DNA from: Lachnospiraceae bacterium UBA7054
GTDB taxonomy: Bacteria > Bacillota > Clostridia > Lachnospirales > Lachnospiraceae
Direction: 5' to 3'
Assembly (NCBI GenBank): GCA_002492725.1
Contig: DLAF01000035.1
Location: 1-17,152, forward strand
DNA: 17,152 bases
Translations under genes and position numbers: made by a program
In this document: positions 5,462-11,628 of the stretch, piece after piece
How positions within the stretch are numbered: position 1 is the stretch's first letter
Layout: every line of letters starts with the position of its first letter
Notes under the pieces: model-generated
Seen by the model: only the letters and a program-made list of their open reading frames with translations
The model's database searches: none
What the model was told of the DNA's origin: nothing

Positions 5462-7492
5462 ATGGCAAATAAGAAAAATATCGGACTTGGCATAGCGGCT
5501 GTGGCGGCAGCAGGAGCGGGCGCAGCACTTGTGGCAAAGAACGTAAAGAAGGCGGCGGGCGTCGGACCAGAGAGCGGAAATACGGCAGATGAGTCTGACA
5601 GATTGCAGATGGAAAAAGAGGACAGAGCAGGACGGCGCGGAATCAAGTACACGAAGCTGGATTACCGTAACACCGAGCTTGGGCGGTATGACAGGAACAG
5701 CAAGGGCATTTATTACAGCAACGGCAACTATGAGGCATTTGCGACGCCGAAAAAGCCCGAAGGGGTGGATGAGAAAAATGCCTATATCGTGGGCAGTGGT
5801 CTTGCTTCCCTGGCGGCGGCCTGTTTCTTAGTCCGTGACGCACAGATGCCGGGCAGTCACATTCATATTTTAGAATCCATGGATATCGCGGGTGGTGCCT
5901 GCGACGGTATCAACGATCCCAACAGAGGGTATGTGATGCGCGGCGGCAGGGAAATGGAAAACCATTTCGAGTGCCTGTGGGATTTGTTCCGCAGCATTCC
6001 CTCCATCGAGACGCCGGGCGTGTCGGTTCTGGACGAATATTACTGGTTGAATAAGGAGGATCCGAATTACTCTCTCTGCCGTGCCACGGTAAATCGGGGG
6101 CAAGACGCCCACACGGACGGTAAATTTAATCTGAGTCAGAAGGGATGTATGGAGATTATGAAGCTCTTTATGACAAAGGATGAAGACCTCTATGACAAGA
6201 CAATCGAGGATGTTTTCGACGAGGAAGTGTTTGACTCCACGTTCTGGCTGTACTGGCGTACCATGTTTGCCTTTGAGAACTGGCACAGCGCATTGGAGAT
6301 GAAACTGTACTTTCAGCGGTTTATCCACCATATCGCAGGCCTGCCGGATTTCAGCGCCTTGAAATTTACAAAATACAATCAATATGATTCGCTGATCCTG
6401 CCCATGCAGAAATACCTGGAGGCGGCGGGGGTGGACTTCCAATTTAATACGGAAGTGACCAACGTGATCTTCGACTTTGAGGGGGATAAAAAGATTGCCA
6501 AGGCAATCGAATGCAAGGTAAAGGGTGTAGAAAAAGGTATTATGTTAACCGAAAATGACCTTGTCTTCGTGACCAACGGCAGCTGCACCGAAGGGACAAT
6601 CTACGGTGACCAGAACCACGCGCCCAACGGGGATGCGGAGGTACGCACAAGCGGCTGTTGGAATCTTTGGAAAAATATTGCGAAACAGGATCCTTCTTTC
6701 GGACATCCCGAAAAGTTCTGTTCCGATGTGGCAAAGACAAATTGGGAGTCTGCTACCGTCACCACGCTTGACGATAAGATTCTTCCTTATATGGAAGCCA
6801 TTTGCAAGCGCGATCCGAAGAGCGGCAAGGTGGTGACCGGCGGTATCGTGAGTTGTCAGGATTCCTCCTGGCTCCTTAGCTGGACCATCAACAGACAGGG
6901 GCAGTTCAAGGATCAGGATAAAGATAAGGTCTGCGTCTGGGTGTACGGCCTGTTCACGGATGTGGAGGGCGACTATGTCAAGAAGCCCATGAAGGATTGC
7001 ACGGGTAAGGAGATCACGCAGGAGTGGCTTTACCATCTGGGTGTACCTGTGGAGGAGATCGAGGAACTGTCTGAGAAGAGCGCGGTCTGCGTGCCGACCA
7101 TGATGCCTTATATCACGGCTTTCTTCATGCCGAGAACGGCAGGTGATCGACCCGACGTGATTCCCGACGGCTGTGTGAACTTCGCCTTCCTCGGACAGTT
7201 TGCCCAGACCCCGAGAGATACGGTGTTTACCACCGAGTATTCCGTCAGAACAGCCATGGAAGCCGTTTACGGGCTGCTTGGCGTAGACAGGGGCGTGCCG
7301 GAAGTGTGGGGCAGTGTCTACGATATCAGGGAACTTCTTTCCAGCAGCGTGAAGCTGATGGACGGCAAGTCCCCGCTGGAGATCAATCTGGGACCGCTGA
7401 ATCCGGTGAAGAAGCTGCTGCTTAAGTTTGTGAAGGGAACGGTGGTTGAGAAGGTAATGCGGGATCAAGGTGTTTTGAAGGAATGGATGTAA
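5462..7492 (+). CDS. ohyA: Oleate hydratase (fatty acid double-bond hydratase, MCRA family), N-terminally extended
   Basis: A 676-residue FAD-dependent enzyme that adds water to the cis-9 double bond of fatty acids such as oleate, giving 10-hydroxystearate; in gut bacteria this is linked to detoxifying unsaturated fatty acids. The dinucleotide-binding motif is GSGLAS (111-116) after AYIV. RGGREME (160-166) supplies the expected water-activating Glu, E164. Y283 lies 119 residues later, the same spacing as the catalytic E122/Y241 pair of the Elizabethkingia enzyme. WRTMFAFENWHSA (265-277) is also typical. Residues 1-80 are extra relative to most family members: an Ala/Gly-rich hydrophobic stretch (about 7-26), then KNVKK and a charged linker, possibly a membrane anchor. 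ATG 5462 follows AAAGGTGG at 8 nt; an in-frame GTG at 5450 falls inside that site. Own promoter and terminator. Confidence 0.93.
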   Translation: MANKKNIGLGIAAVAAAGAGAALVAKNVKKAAGVGPESGNTADESDRLQMEKEDRAGRRGIKYTKLDYRNTELGRYDRNSKGIYYSNGNYEAFATPKKPEGVDEKNAYIVGSGLASLAAACFLVRDAQMPGSHIHILESMDIAGGACDGINDPNRGYVMRGGREMENHFECLWDLFRSIPSIETPGVSVLDEYYWLNKEDPNYSLCRATVNRGQDAHTDGKFNLSQKGCMEIMKLFMTKDEDLYDKTIEDVFDEEVFDSTFWLYWRTMFAFENWHSALEMKLYFQRFIHHIAGLPDFSALKFTKYNQYDSLILPMQKYLEAAGVDFQFNTEVTNVIFDFEGDKKIAKAIECKVKGVEKGIMLTENDLVFVTNGSCTEGTIYGDQNHAPNGDAEVRTSGCWNLWKNIAKQDPSFGHPEKFCSDVAKTNWESATVTTLDDKILPYMEAICKRDPKSGKVVTGGIVSCQDSSWLLSWTINRQGQFKDQDKDKVCVWVYGLFTDVEGDYVKKPMKDCTGKEITQEWLYHLGVPVEEIEELSEKSAVCVPTMMPYITAFFMPRTAGDRPDVIPDGCVNFAFLGQFAQTPRDTVFTTEYSVRTAMEAVYGLLGVDRGVPEVWGSVYDIRELLSSSVKLMDGKSPLEINLGPLNPVKKLLLKFVKGTVVEKVMRDQGVLKEWM

Positions 7493-7520
7493 AACTATAC
7501 TATAATGGAATAGTTTTACA
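7488..7520. repeat. 11-bp perfect inverted repeat across the ohyA stop codon
   Basis: TGTAAAACTAT (7488-7498) and ATAGTTTTACA (7510-7520) are exact reverse complements with an 11-nt loop that contains TATAAT (7500-7505). No T-run follows, so it is not the terminator, which lies at 7568-7615. It may protect the 3' end of the mRNA or be a protein site. The TATAAT lacks a convincing -35. Confidence 0.55.
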
Positions 7521-7567
7521 AAGATAAATGGCTAATATATAAAAGCGACAATTTACATTTCTAAGTT

Positions 7568-7615
7568 GAAAGGGATACTATATTATCTATGGATATTATA
7601 GTTCCCTTTCTTTTT
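7568..7615 (+). terminator. Long intrinsic terminator after oleate hydratase
   Basis: GAAAGGGA (7568-7575) pairs with TCCCTTTC (7603-7610). After a bulged T, ACTATA pairs with TATAGT, then TATC with GATA, closing on a TATG loop. TTTTT (7611-7615) follows. The stem totals 18 pairs with one bulge and one T-T mismatch. Confidence 0.85.
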
Positions 7616-7681
7616 CTTATTAAATTACATTTGTATCGGGATTGTTTTGAGGAAGCACCGCCTTTGTCGATGGAGGAGCGT

Positions 7682-7919
7682 ATGAGAAAATTAGCCTATA
7701 AAATTAGGGGATGTATTTTAGCGATTTCATTTTTGGGTTTGACCGGCTGTTCAGAAGATAGTGATAAGTTGATTGCTGATCAACAAATGGAAATGCCGCC
7801 AGCAGTGGAAAACGTAATAATGGAAGAAGCATCAACCGGAAACAGATCATAAAGAGGTATCCAGTGCTAAGGCAAAAGAAATAGCAATAGAAATCGTTTC
7901 GGATTATTTCATTAGTTGA
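7682..7919 (+). pseudogene. Frameshifted lipoprotein remnant, probable PepSY type
   Basis: ATG 7682 follows GGAGGAG (7672-7678) and opens a 56-codon frame ending at TAA 7850. Residues 1-23 are a lipoprotein signal: basic MRKLAYKIRG, a hydrophobic core, and the lipobox LTGC with C23 as the lipidated residue. Near 7839 the natural continuation shifts by one base and reads ETDHKEVSSAKAKEIAIEIV before a stop at 7917-7919. The block SSAKAKEIAIEIV resembles the opening of a PepSY domain, which in intact proteins runs for another 50 or more residues. The gene is therefore probably broken twice: by a frameshift and by loss of its 3' end. It sits in AT-rich sequence beside a toxin-antitoxin operon whose arrival may have truncated it. 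The PepSY assignment is tentative; the frameshift reading is stronger. Confidence 0.6.
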
Positions 7920-7986
7920 TGATTTCTAACATTGTGGCAATGTCCTCATTGTCTATTCTGTAAAAGGACAGTATTAAATTATAGGA

Positions 7987-8014
7987 TTGATTTTTATTGT
8001 TTATATGCTATAAT
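7987..8014 (+). promoter_or_regulatory. Toxin-antitoxin promoter with extended -10
   Basis: TTGATT (7987-7992), 16 nt, then TATAAT (8009-8014) preceded by TGC, an extended -10. Transcription should start near 8021, inside the palindrome at 8018-8034. This start excludes the in-frame TTG at 7997 as the toxin's start codon. Confidence 0.75.
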
Positions 8015-8017
8015 AAA

Positions 8018-8034
8018 CTTACCCAATGGGTAAG
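8018..8034. promoter_or_regulatory. Perfect 17-nt palindrome, probable HigA operator
   Basis: CTTACCCA (8018-8025), a central A, and TGGGTAAG (8027-8034) pair at all eight positions. It begins 3 nt after the -10 and covers the predicted transcription start, an ideal place for the antitoxin to repress its own operon, as HigA-type antitoxins do. It would also form a hairpin near the 5' end of the mRNA. Confidence 0.75.
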
Positions 8035-8059
8035 AAAACAGAAGGGAGGTGCTCGTGTT

Positions 8060-8434
8060 CTGTACGTTGAATTTGAAGATGATAGAGTCAAAGAGTTATT
8101 TGACGATTTGAATGACGTCCGTAAGTCTGAAAACTTGATGAAGAAGGAAATTGGCGCAGAATTAACGAAGTCGGTAAAAAAACGATACAATCAGATCGTT
8201 GCATTCTCTTCGTTTTCAATCCTTCAACAGTCTGGAATAGGGAAAATGGAGTCTCTTGAGGAAAATCGTAAGGGATCGTATTCATTAAGAGTATCTGCCA
8301 ATTACCGTTTGATTGTAAAACCAAAATCGGAAGACTTGAGTGCAGAAAGTTTGAAAAATTGTGATACACTAATTATCGAAGGGGTGATTGATTATCATGG
8401 CAAAGGAAAAAAGTTCAGTTGGATTATCCCGTGA
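8060..8434 (+). CDS. higB: HigB-like toxin (RelE/ParE superfamily) with apparent CTG start
   Basis: A 124-residue toxin expected to cleave mRNA on the ribosome. The C-terminal half carries the family marks: KGSYSLRVSANYRLIV (about 71-86) and the end block VIDYHGKGKKF (109-119) with the typical DYH. At 124 residues it is longer than classical HigB (about 90-100), with an insert around residues 88-103 (KPKSEDLSAESLK). The conserved N-terminus YVEFEDDRVKELF is preceded by CTG 8060, which lies 10 nt after GGGAGG (8044-8049). No ATG, GTG or TTG is in frame between the predicted transcription start and that point; a nearby GTG (8055) is out of frame. It could be a genuine weak start or a mutated one. 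The antitoxin gene overlaps its last 38 nt, in the toxin-first order of HigBA. Confidence 0.82.
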   Translation: MYVEFEDDRVKELFDDLNDVRKSENLMKKEIGAELTKSVKKRYNQIVAFSSFSILQQSGIGKMESLEENRKGSYSLRVSANYRLIVKPKSEDLSAESLKNCDTLIIEGVIDYHGKGKKFSWIIP

Positions 8435-9482
8435 CTATATTATTCATCCGGGCGAGACATTAGCAGAAGTAATAGAAGACAGAGAAATGACACAAAGAGA
8501 GTTGGCTGTCAGAACGGGAATGACCGAGAAACACATCAGTACGGTTATTCATGGTCAAAAAAATATTTCCGCTGCATTTGCCAGAAAGCTGGAATATGCT
8601 TTGGGGATTGAGACTTCTTTTTGGATGAATCTACAGGTTAATTATGACCGAGAAATCCTTGAATTTGAAGAAGTGAACAATATTACGGAAGAAGAGCTGG
8701 GAATCCTTAAGAATCTTAAGGAGGTTACGGATGTATGGATATCTTTCGGATGGCTTGACAGTGAGGTAAATGCGCCTGCCATGGTCTTGGATTTACGGAG
8801 GATTTTTGAAATCAGCAATCTGTTGGATACGCCAAAGATCTCGTATGCAGCCGCCTATCGTGCCCAGAGTAAAAATGCGAATGTGGACCCATATGTGTTA
8901 TTTGCATGGCAGAGAATGTGTGAATTGCTCACTAAAAATATTAAAATTGCAGATCGGATTGACGTCGAAAAGCTTAAGAATAAGATTCCCGATATTAAGC
9001 GAGTTATGTTTATGAGGGCAAATCAGATACAAAAGAAGTTGTCAGATATTTTCTCTGAATGCGGCATTGCTTTTCGGATCGTTCCTAGTTTTACAGGTGC
9101 GCCGGTACAGGGATTTATTAAGAAAACAGAGGATGAAGCTTTGATTCTTTGCATGACATTGAGGCAGAAATTTGCGGATATTTTCTGGTTCACTTTGTTC
9201 CATGAGATTGCGCATATTCTAAATGGTGATACAAAGCACGAATTTATTGACTTCGATTCTGTATCGGGGGACGCGGAAGCAAAAGCAGACAGCATGGCTG
9301 GCGAATTTCTGATCGATCCCAAGGCGTATAAAGCGTTTGTTGTTTCGGAGGGGTATAAGCGAACAGGCGGAATAGAGCGTTTTGCTTGTTCACAGAACGT
9401 AAAAGATTATATTGTTCAGGGAAGGCTTATGAAAGAAGAAATCATTCCGTGGAAAGCCCGTCCGAGATATGAGTGGGCATAA
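8397..9482 (+). CDS. higA: HigA-like antitoxin fused to an ImmA/IrrE-type zinc peptidase
   Basis: A 361-residue two-domain protein. Residues about 15-85 form a HigA-type XRE helix-turn-helix: HPGETLAEVIEDREMTQREL, then TGMTEKHISTVIHGQKNISA, which should bind the operator at 8018-8034 and neutralise HigB. A middle region (about 95-225) is unassigned and helical. The C-terminal domain resembles COG2856/ImmA-IrrE peptidases: HEIAH (269-273) gives the two zinc histidines and catalytic Glu, and EAKADSMAGEFLI (from E294) supplies the usual third acidic ligand. ATG 8397 has GAAGGGGTGA upstream; an in-frame TTG at 8388 falls in that site. The start lies inside the toxin gene, so translation is probably coupled. 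An antitoxin carrying its own protease suggests regulated self-inactivation, as in ImmR/ImmA pairs, but that is inference. Confidence 0.88.
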   Translation: MAKEKSSVGLSRDYIIHPGETLAEVIEDREMTQRELAVRTGMTEKHISTVIHGQKNISAAFARKLEYALGIETSFWMNLQVNYDREILEFEEVNNITEEELGILKNLKEVTDVWISFGWLDSEVNAPAMVLDLRRIFEISNLLDTPKISYAAAYRAQSKNANVDPYVLFAWQRMCELLTKNIKIADRIDVEKLKNKIPDIKRVMFMRANQIQKKLSDIFSECGIAFRIVPSFTGAPVQGFIKKTEDEALILCMTLRQKFADIFWFTLFHEIAHILNGDTKHEFIDFDSVSGDAEAKADSMAGEFLIDPKAYKAFVVSEGYKRTGGIERFACSQNVKDYIVQGRLMKEEIIPWKARPRYEWA

Positions 9483-9502
9483 AATAATTTATAAAAAGTA
9501 AA

Positions 9503-9536
9503 AAACTGCGGGTTCCATTTGGGATACCCGCAGTTT
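9503..9536. terminator. Convergent hairpin serving glnA and probably the TA operon
   Basis: AAACTGCGGGT (9503-9513) and ACCCGCAGTTT (9526-9536) form a perfect 11-bp stem, with TCC/GGA pairing further inside. Reading on the minus strand (glnA) the stem runs into TTTTTACTTTTT, a good U-tract. Reading on the plus strand only TTT follows, so it is stronger for glnA. Confidence 0.85.
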
Positions 9537-9550
9537 CCATTTGTTATAAA

Positions 9551-10978
9551 TTACAGATCATAATACATCATAAACTCCGCCGGCGTGGGAATCTGCCCGG
9601 CTTCCTTTGCCTCGGCGCGCTTCCTTGCAATCCACACGTCGATCAGCCTCTCCGGGAACACACCGTCCTTTGTCAGGTAATCGTGATCTTTTTCCAGCGC
9701 ATCCAGCGCCTCATCTAACGACTTGGGCAGGCCCTTGATCTTTTTCTGCTCCTCTGCGGAAAGCTTGTAGAGGTTAAAGTCGTAAGGCCCCCAGCCGTTT
9801 GCGGCAGGGTCGATTTTCTTTTCAATACCGTCTAAGCCCGCCATCAAAATGGCTGCGTAAGCGTAGTAGGGATTGGCCGTGGCGTCAGGGTTTCTCAGCT
9901 CGAAGCGCTTGGCTTCCGGAGACTTCGCGTAGGCGGGGATGCGGATTACCGCACTGCGGTTGGACGTGGCGTAACCGATCGTCACGGGCGCTTCATATCC
10001 GGGCACCAGCCGTTTGAAGGAGTTGGTGGAAGGGTTGGTGAAGGCGCACAGGGACGCGATGTGGGAGAGCAGGCCGCCGATAAAGTAATGGGCGGTCTGA
10101 CTTAAGCCGGAGTAGCCGTTCTCATCATAGAATACAGGCTGGCCGCCTTTTTTAAGCAGCATATGTACATGGAGGCCGCTGCCCGCTTCTTTGTAAATGG
10201 GCTTTGGCAGGAAGGTGGCTGTCTTCCCTTCTCTTGCCGCCATGTTTTTAATAATATACTTGATGATCATGGTGTTGTCGGCCATGGAAGGCATGTCCGC
10301 CAGCTCCACCTCAATCTCCATCTGGCCGGGGCCGCCGACCTCATGGTGGTGGTACTTGACTTTGATGCCCCAGTTTTCCATTTCCGCACACATGCGGCTT
10401 CTTAAGTCGTAGCCCACATCCTGGGGCGCGGCAATGTGGTAGCCGCCGTGGGTCACTTCATAGCCGTTGTTGCCGGGTGTGTCCAGTCTGCAGTTCCAGT
10501 TCGCCTGCCTGGTGTCGATGCTGTATGCGCATTGTCTGGGTGATACTTCGTAGCGGGCGGAGTCGAACAGATAAAACTCAAACTCAGGCCCAATCACCAT
10601 TTCGTCCGCGATACCGGTCTTTTTCATGTAATCCACGGCCCGCAGGCTGACATTTTTCGGGTACTGGTCAAAGGGGGTGTTTTCGCCCTTGCCGATGACA
10701 CAGACATTGCCGCACATGGTCAGTGTGGGCACATCCGCAAATGGGTCAACATAGGCGGTGTCCGGGTCGGGTAAAAAGACCATATCGCTTTTCTCGATGG
10801 GTGCGTACCCGTAGTTGGAACCGTCGAAGCCAATCCCGTAGACGAAGACATTTTCATCGAACCGCTCCACCGGTATCGTGATGTGACGCCAACGTCCGTC
10901 GATGTCGGTCATTTTGAAGTCGATCATGCGGATTTCCTTCTCCTGACACAGTTTTCTGATTTCTGCACTTTTGTCCAT
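9551..10978 (-). CDS. glnA: Glutamine synthetase, type I
   Basis: A 475-residue enzyme that condenses ammonium and glutamate to glutamine with ATP; type I enzymes are cytoplasmic dodecamers. The beta-grasp N-domain is followed by the catalytic domain. Visible signatures are GPEFEFYLF (130-138, metal ligands), HHHEVGGPGQMEIE (210-223), KEAGSGLHVHM (263-273), NPSTNSFKRLVPGYEAP (315-331) and RFELRNPDATANPYYAYAA (358-376). NLY (402-404) sits where GSI-beta enzymes carry the adenylylated tyrosine, and the length exceeds that of the Bacillus GSI-alpha enzyme (444). Whether it is adenylylated is unknown; no adenylyltransferase is in view. ATG 10978 follows GGAGG. It is transcribed toward the TA operon and divergently from the yjbR operon, apparently alone. 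Confidence 0.95.
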   Translation of the reverse strand: MDKSAEIRKLCQEKEIRMIDFKMTDIDGRWRHITIPVERFDENVFVYGIGFDGSNYGYAPIEKSDMVFLPDPDTAYVDPFADVPTLTMCGNVCVIGKGENTPFDQYPKNVSLRAVDYMKKTGIADEMVIGPEFEFYLFDSARYEVSPRQCAYSIDTRQANWNCRLDTPGNNGYEVTHGGYHIAAPQDVGYDLRSRMCAEMENWGIKVKYHHHEVGGPGQMEIEVELADMPSMADNTMIIKYIIKNMAAREGKTATFLPKPIYKEAGSGLHVHMLLKKGGQPVFYDENGYSGLSQTAHYFIGGLLSHIASLCAFTNPSTNSFKRLVPGYEAPVTIGYATSNRSAVIRIPAYAKSPEAKRFELRNPDATANPYYAYAAILMAGLDGIEKKIDPAANGWGPYDFNLYKLSAEEQKKIKGLPKSLDEALDALEKDHDYLTKDGVFPERLIDVWIARKRAEAKEAGQIPTPAEFMMYYDL

Positions 10979-11091
10979 ACTTCCTCCATTCTTATATCCC
11001 TTTTTGTGTGACTTCCGCGCGCAGTAGGCAGAATGCTCAAAAAAGCAGACAGCTGCGGATGCCGCGGAGCCGGTATTGTATGTATAATAAC

Positions 11092-11121
11092 ACTATACTA
11101 TAAGAGAAGTAAGACAGTAAA
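11092..11121 (-). promoter_or_regulatory. Candidate glnA promoter
   Basis: On the minus strand TTTACT (11121-11116) precedes TATAGT (11097-11092) by 18 nt, giving a leader of about 107 nt. GTATA (11082-11086) and TATAC (11094-11098) form a small dyad over the -10. No clear GlnR-type site (TGTNA-N7-TNACA) is seen. The remaining bases to the divergent promoter at 11225 hold nothing I can name. Confidence 0.35.
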
Positions 11122-11224
11122 GCTGAAAATGGGAAAATTGTATGAACTTCCGACGCGTAAAAATTTGGAAGCCCTTTGTTGGAGGAAAGACAGGAATGGA
11201 GCGGTATAACGGAAAGGAAAACCA

Positions 11225-11254
11225 TTGAAAAGACGGGCAGGGGAGTGGTATACT
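11225..11254 (+). promoter_or_regulatory. Promoter of the yjbR / surface-protein operon
   Basis: TTGAAA (11225-11230) is 18 nt from TATACT (11249-11254), and TGG directly before the hexamer makes an extended -10. Transcription would start near 11261, leaving only about 14 nt of leader before the ATG at 11275, just enough for the GAGGTG ribosome site (11264-11269). Confidence 0.65.
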
Positions 11255-11274
11255 GGAAACACTGAGGTGTACCT

Positions 11275-11628
11275 ATGAAAACAAGAGAGGAAGCTTTGCG
11301 ATATGGCCTGTCCTTTCCCAATGTCTATCAGGACGCGCCCTTTCATGATGATAACTGGGTGCTGGTAAGGTGTCTGGGGAACAAAAAGGCATTTCTGTGG
11401 ACCTATGAATACGAAGGAACCATGCGCATCAATATCAAGGTGGATCCCGCATGGCGGGATTTTTGGCGGCAGACCTACGAGGCGGTGCTGCCGGGCTATC
11501 ATCAGAATAAGGAGCACTGGAACACGGTGATCCTGGACGGTACGATACCCGATGAGGATGTGAAACGCATGATTGCGGAAAGCTATGATCTGGTGGCGGG
11601 AAAGAGAAGAGAGAAGAATATTCCATGA
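11275..11628 (+). CDS. MmcQ/YjbR-family protein
   Basis: A 117-residue cytoplasmic protein of the YjbR/MmcQ fold, often annotated as DNA-binding although its cellular role is poorly known. Family marks are the opening REEALRYGLSFPNVYQDAPF, the central WVLVRCLGNKKAFLWTY, and the closing NKEHWNTVILDGTIPDEDV followed by MIAESYDLV. The length is normal for the family. The start ATG follows GAGGTG (11264-11269) at 5 nt. Its stop TGA overlaps the ATG of the large secreted protein (ATGA at 11625-11628), so translation of the two should be coupled, an odd pairing with no obvious functional logic. Confidence 0.88.
   Translation: MKTREEALRYGLSFPNVYQDAPFHDDNWVLVRCLGNKKAFLWTYEYEGTMRINIKVDPAWRDFWRQTYEAVLPGYHQNKEHWNTVILDGTIPDEDVKRMIAESYDLVAGKRREKNIP

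Noticed and set aside
6545..7468. A 307-codon minus-strand frame within ohyA
   Set aside because: Antisense to a well-conserved enzyme, His-rich shadow translation, no ribosome site.
7589..7681. N-terminal extension of the lipoprotein from 7589
   Set aside because: It begins inside the ohyA terminator stem; the ATG at 7682 has a strong ribosome site and gives a proper lipoprotein signal.
7997..8059. TTG 7997 as the start of the HigB toxin
   Set aside because: It lies upstream of the TATAAT at 8009-8014 and of the predicted transcription start, and the extra residues do not fit the family N-terminus.
11041..11080. GC-rich dyad upstream of glnA with a T6 run on the minus strand, as an attenuator
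   Set aside because: The stem is only 4 bp before the T-run (GCAG/CTGC), too weak to claim as a leader terminator.
11081..11096. GlnR-type operator in the glnA upstream region
   Set aside because: TGT and ACA are present but the spacing is 16 rather than 17 and the inner conserved bases do not match.
11129..11209. A 26-codon open frame beginning MGKLYELPTRKNL
   Set aside because: The wording looks protein-like, but there is no ribosome site and it ends before the operon promoter. It may be a gene relic; evidence is too thin.
11196..11228. A 10-codon frame after GGAGGAAAG, a possible leader peptide
   Set aside because: It lies upstream of the best promoter (11225-11254) and would not be on the operon transcript.
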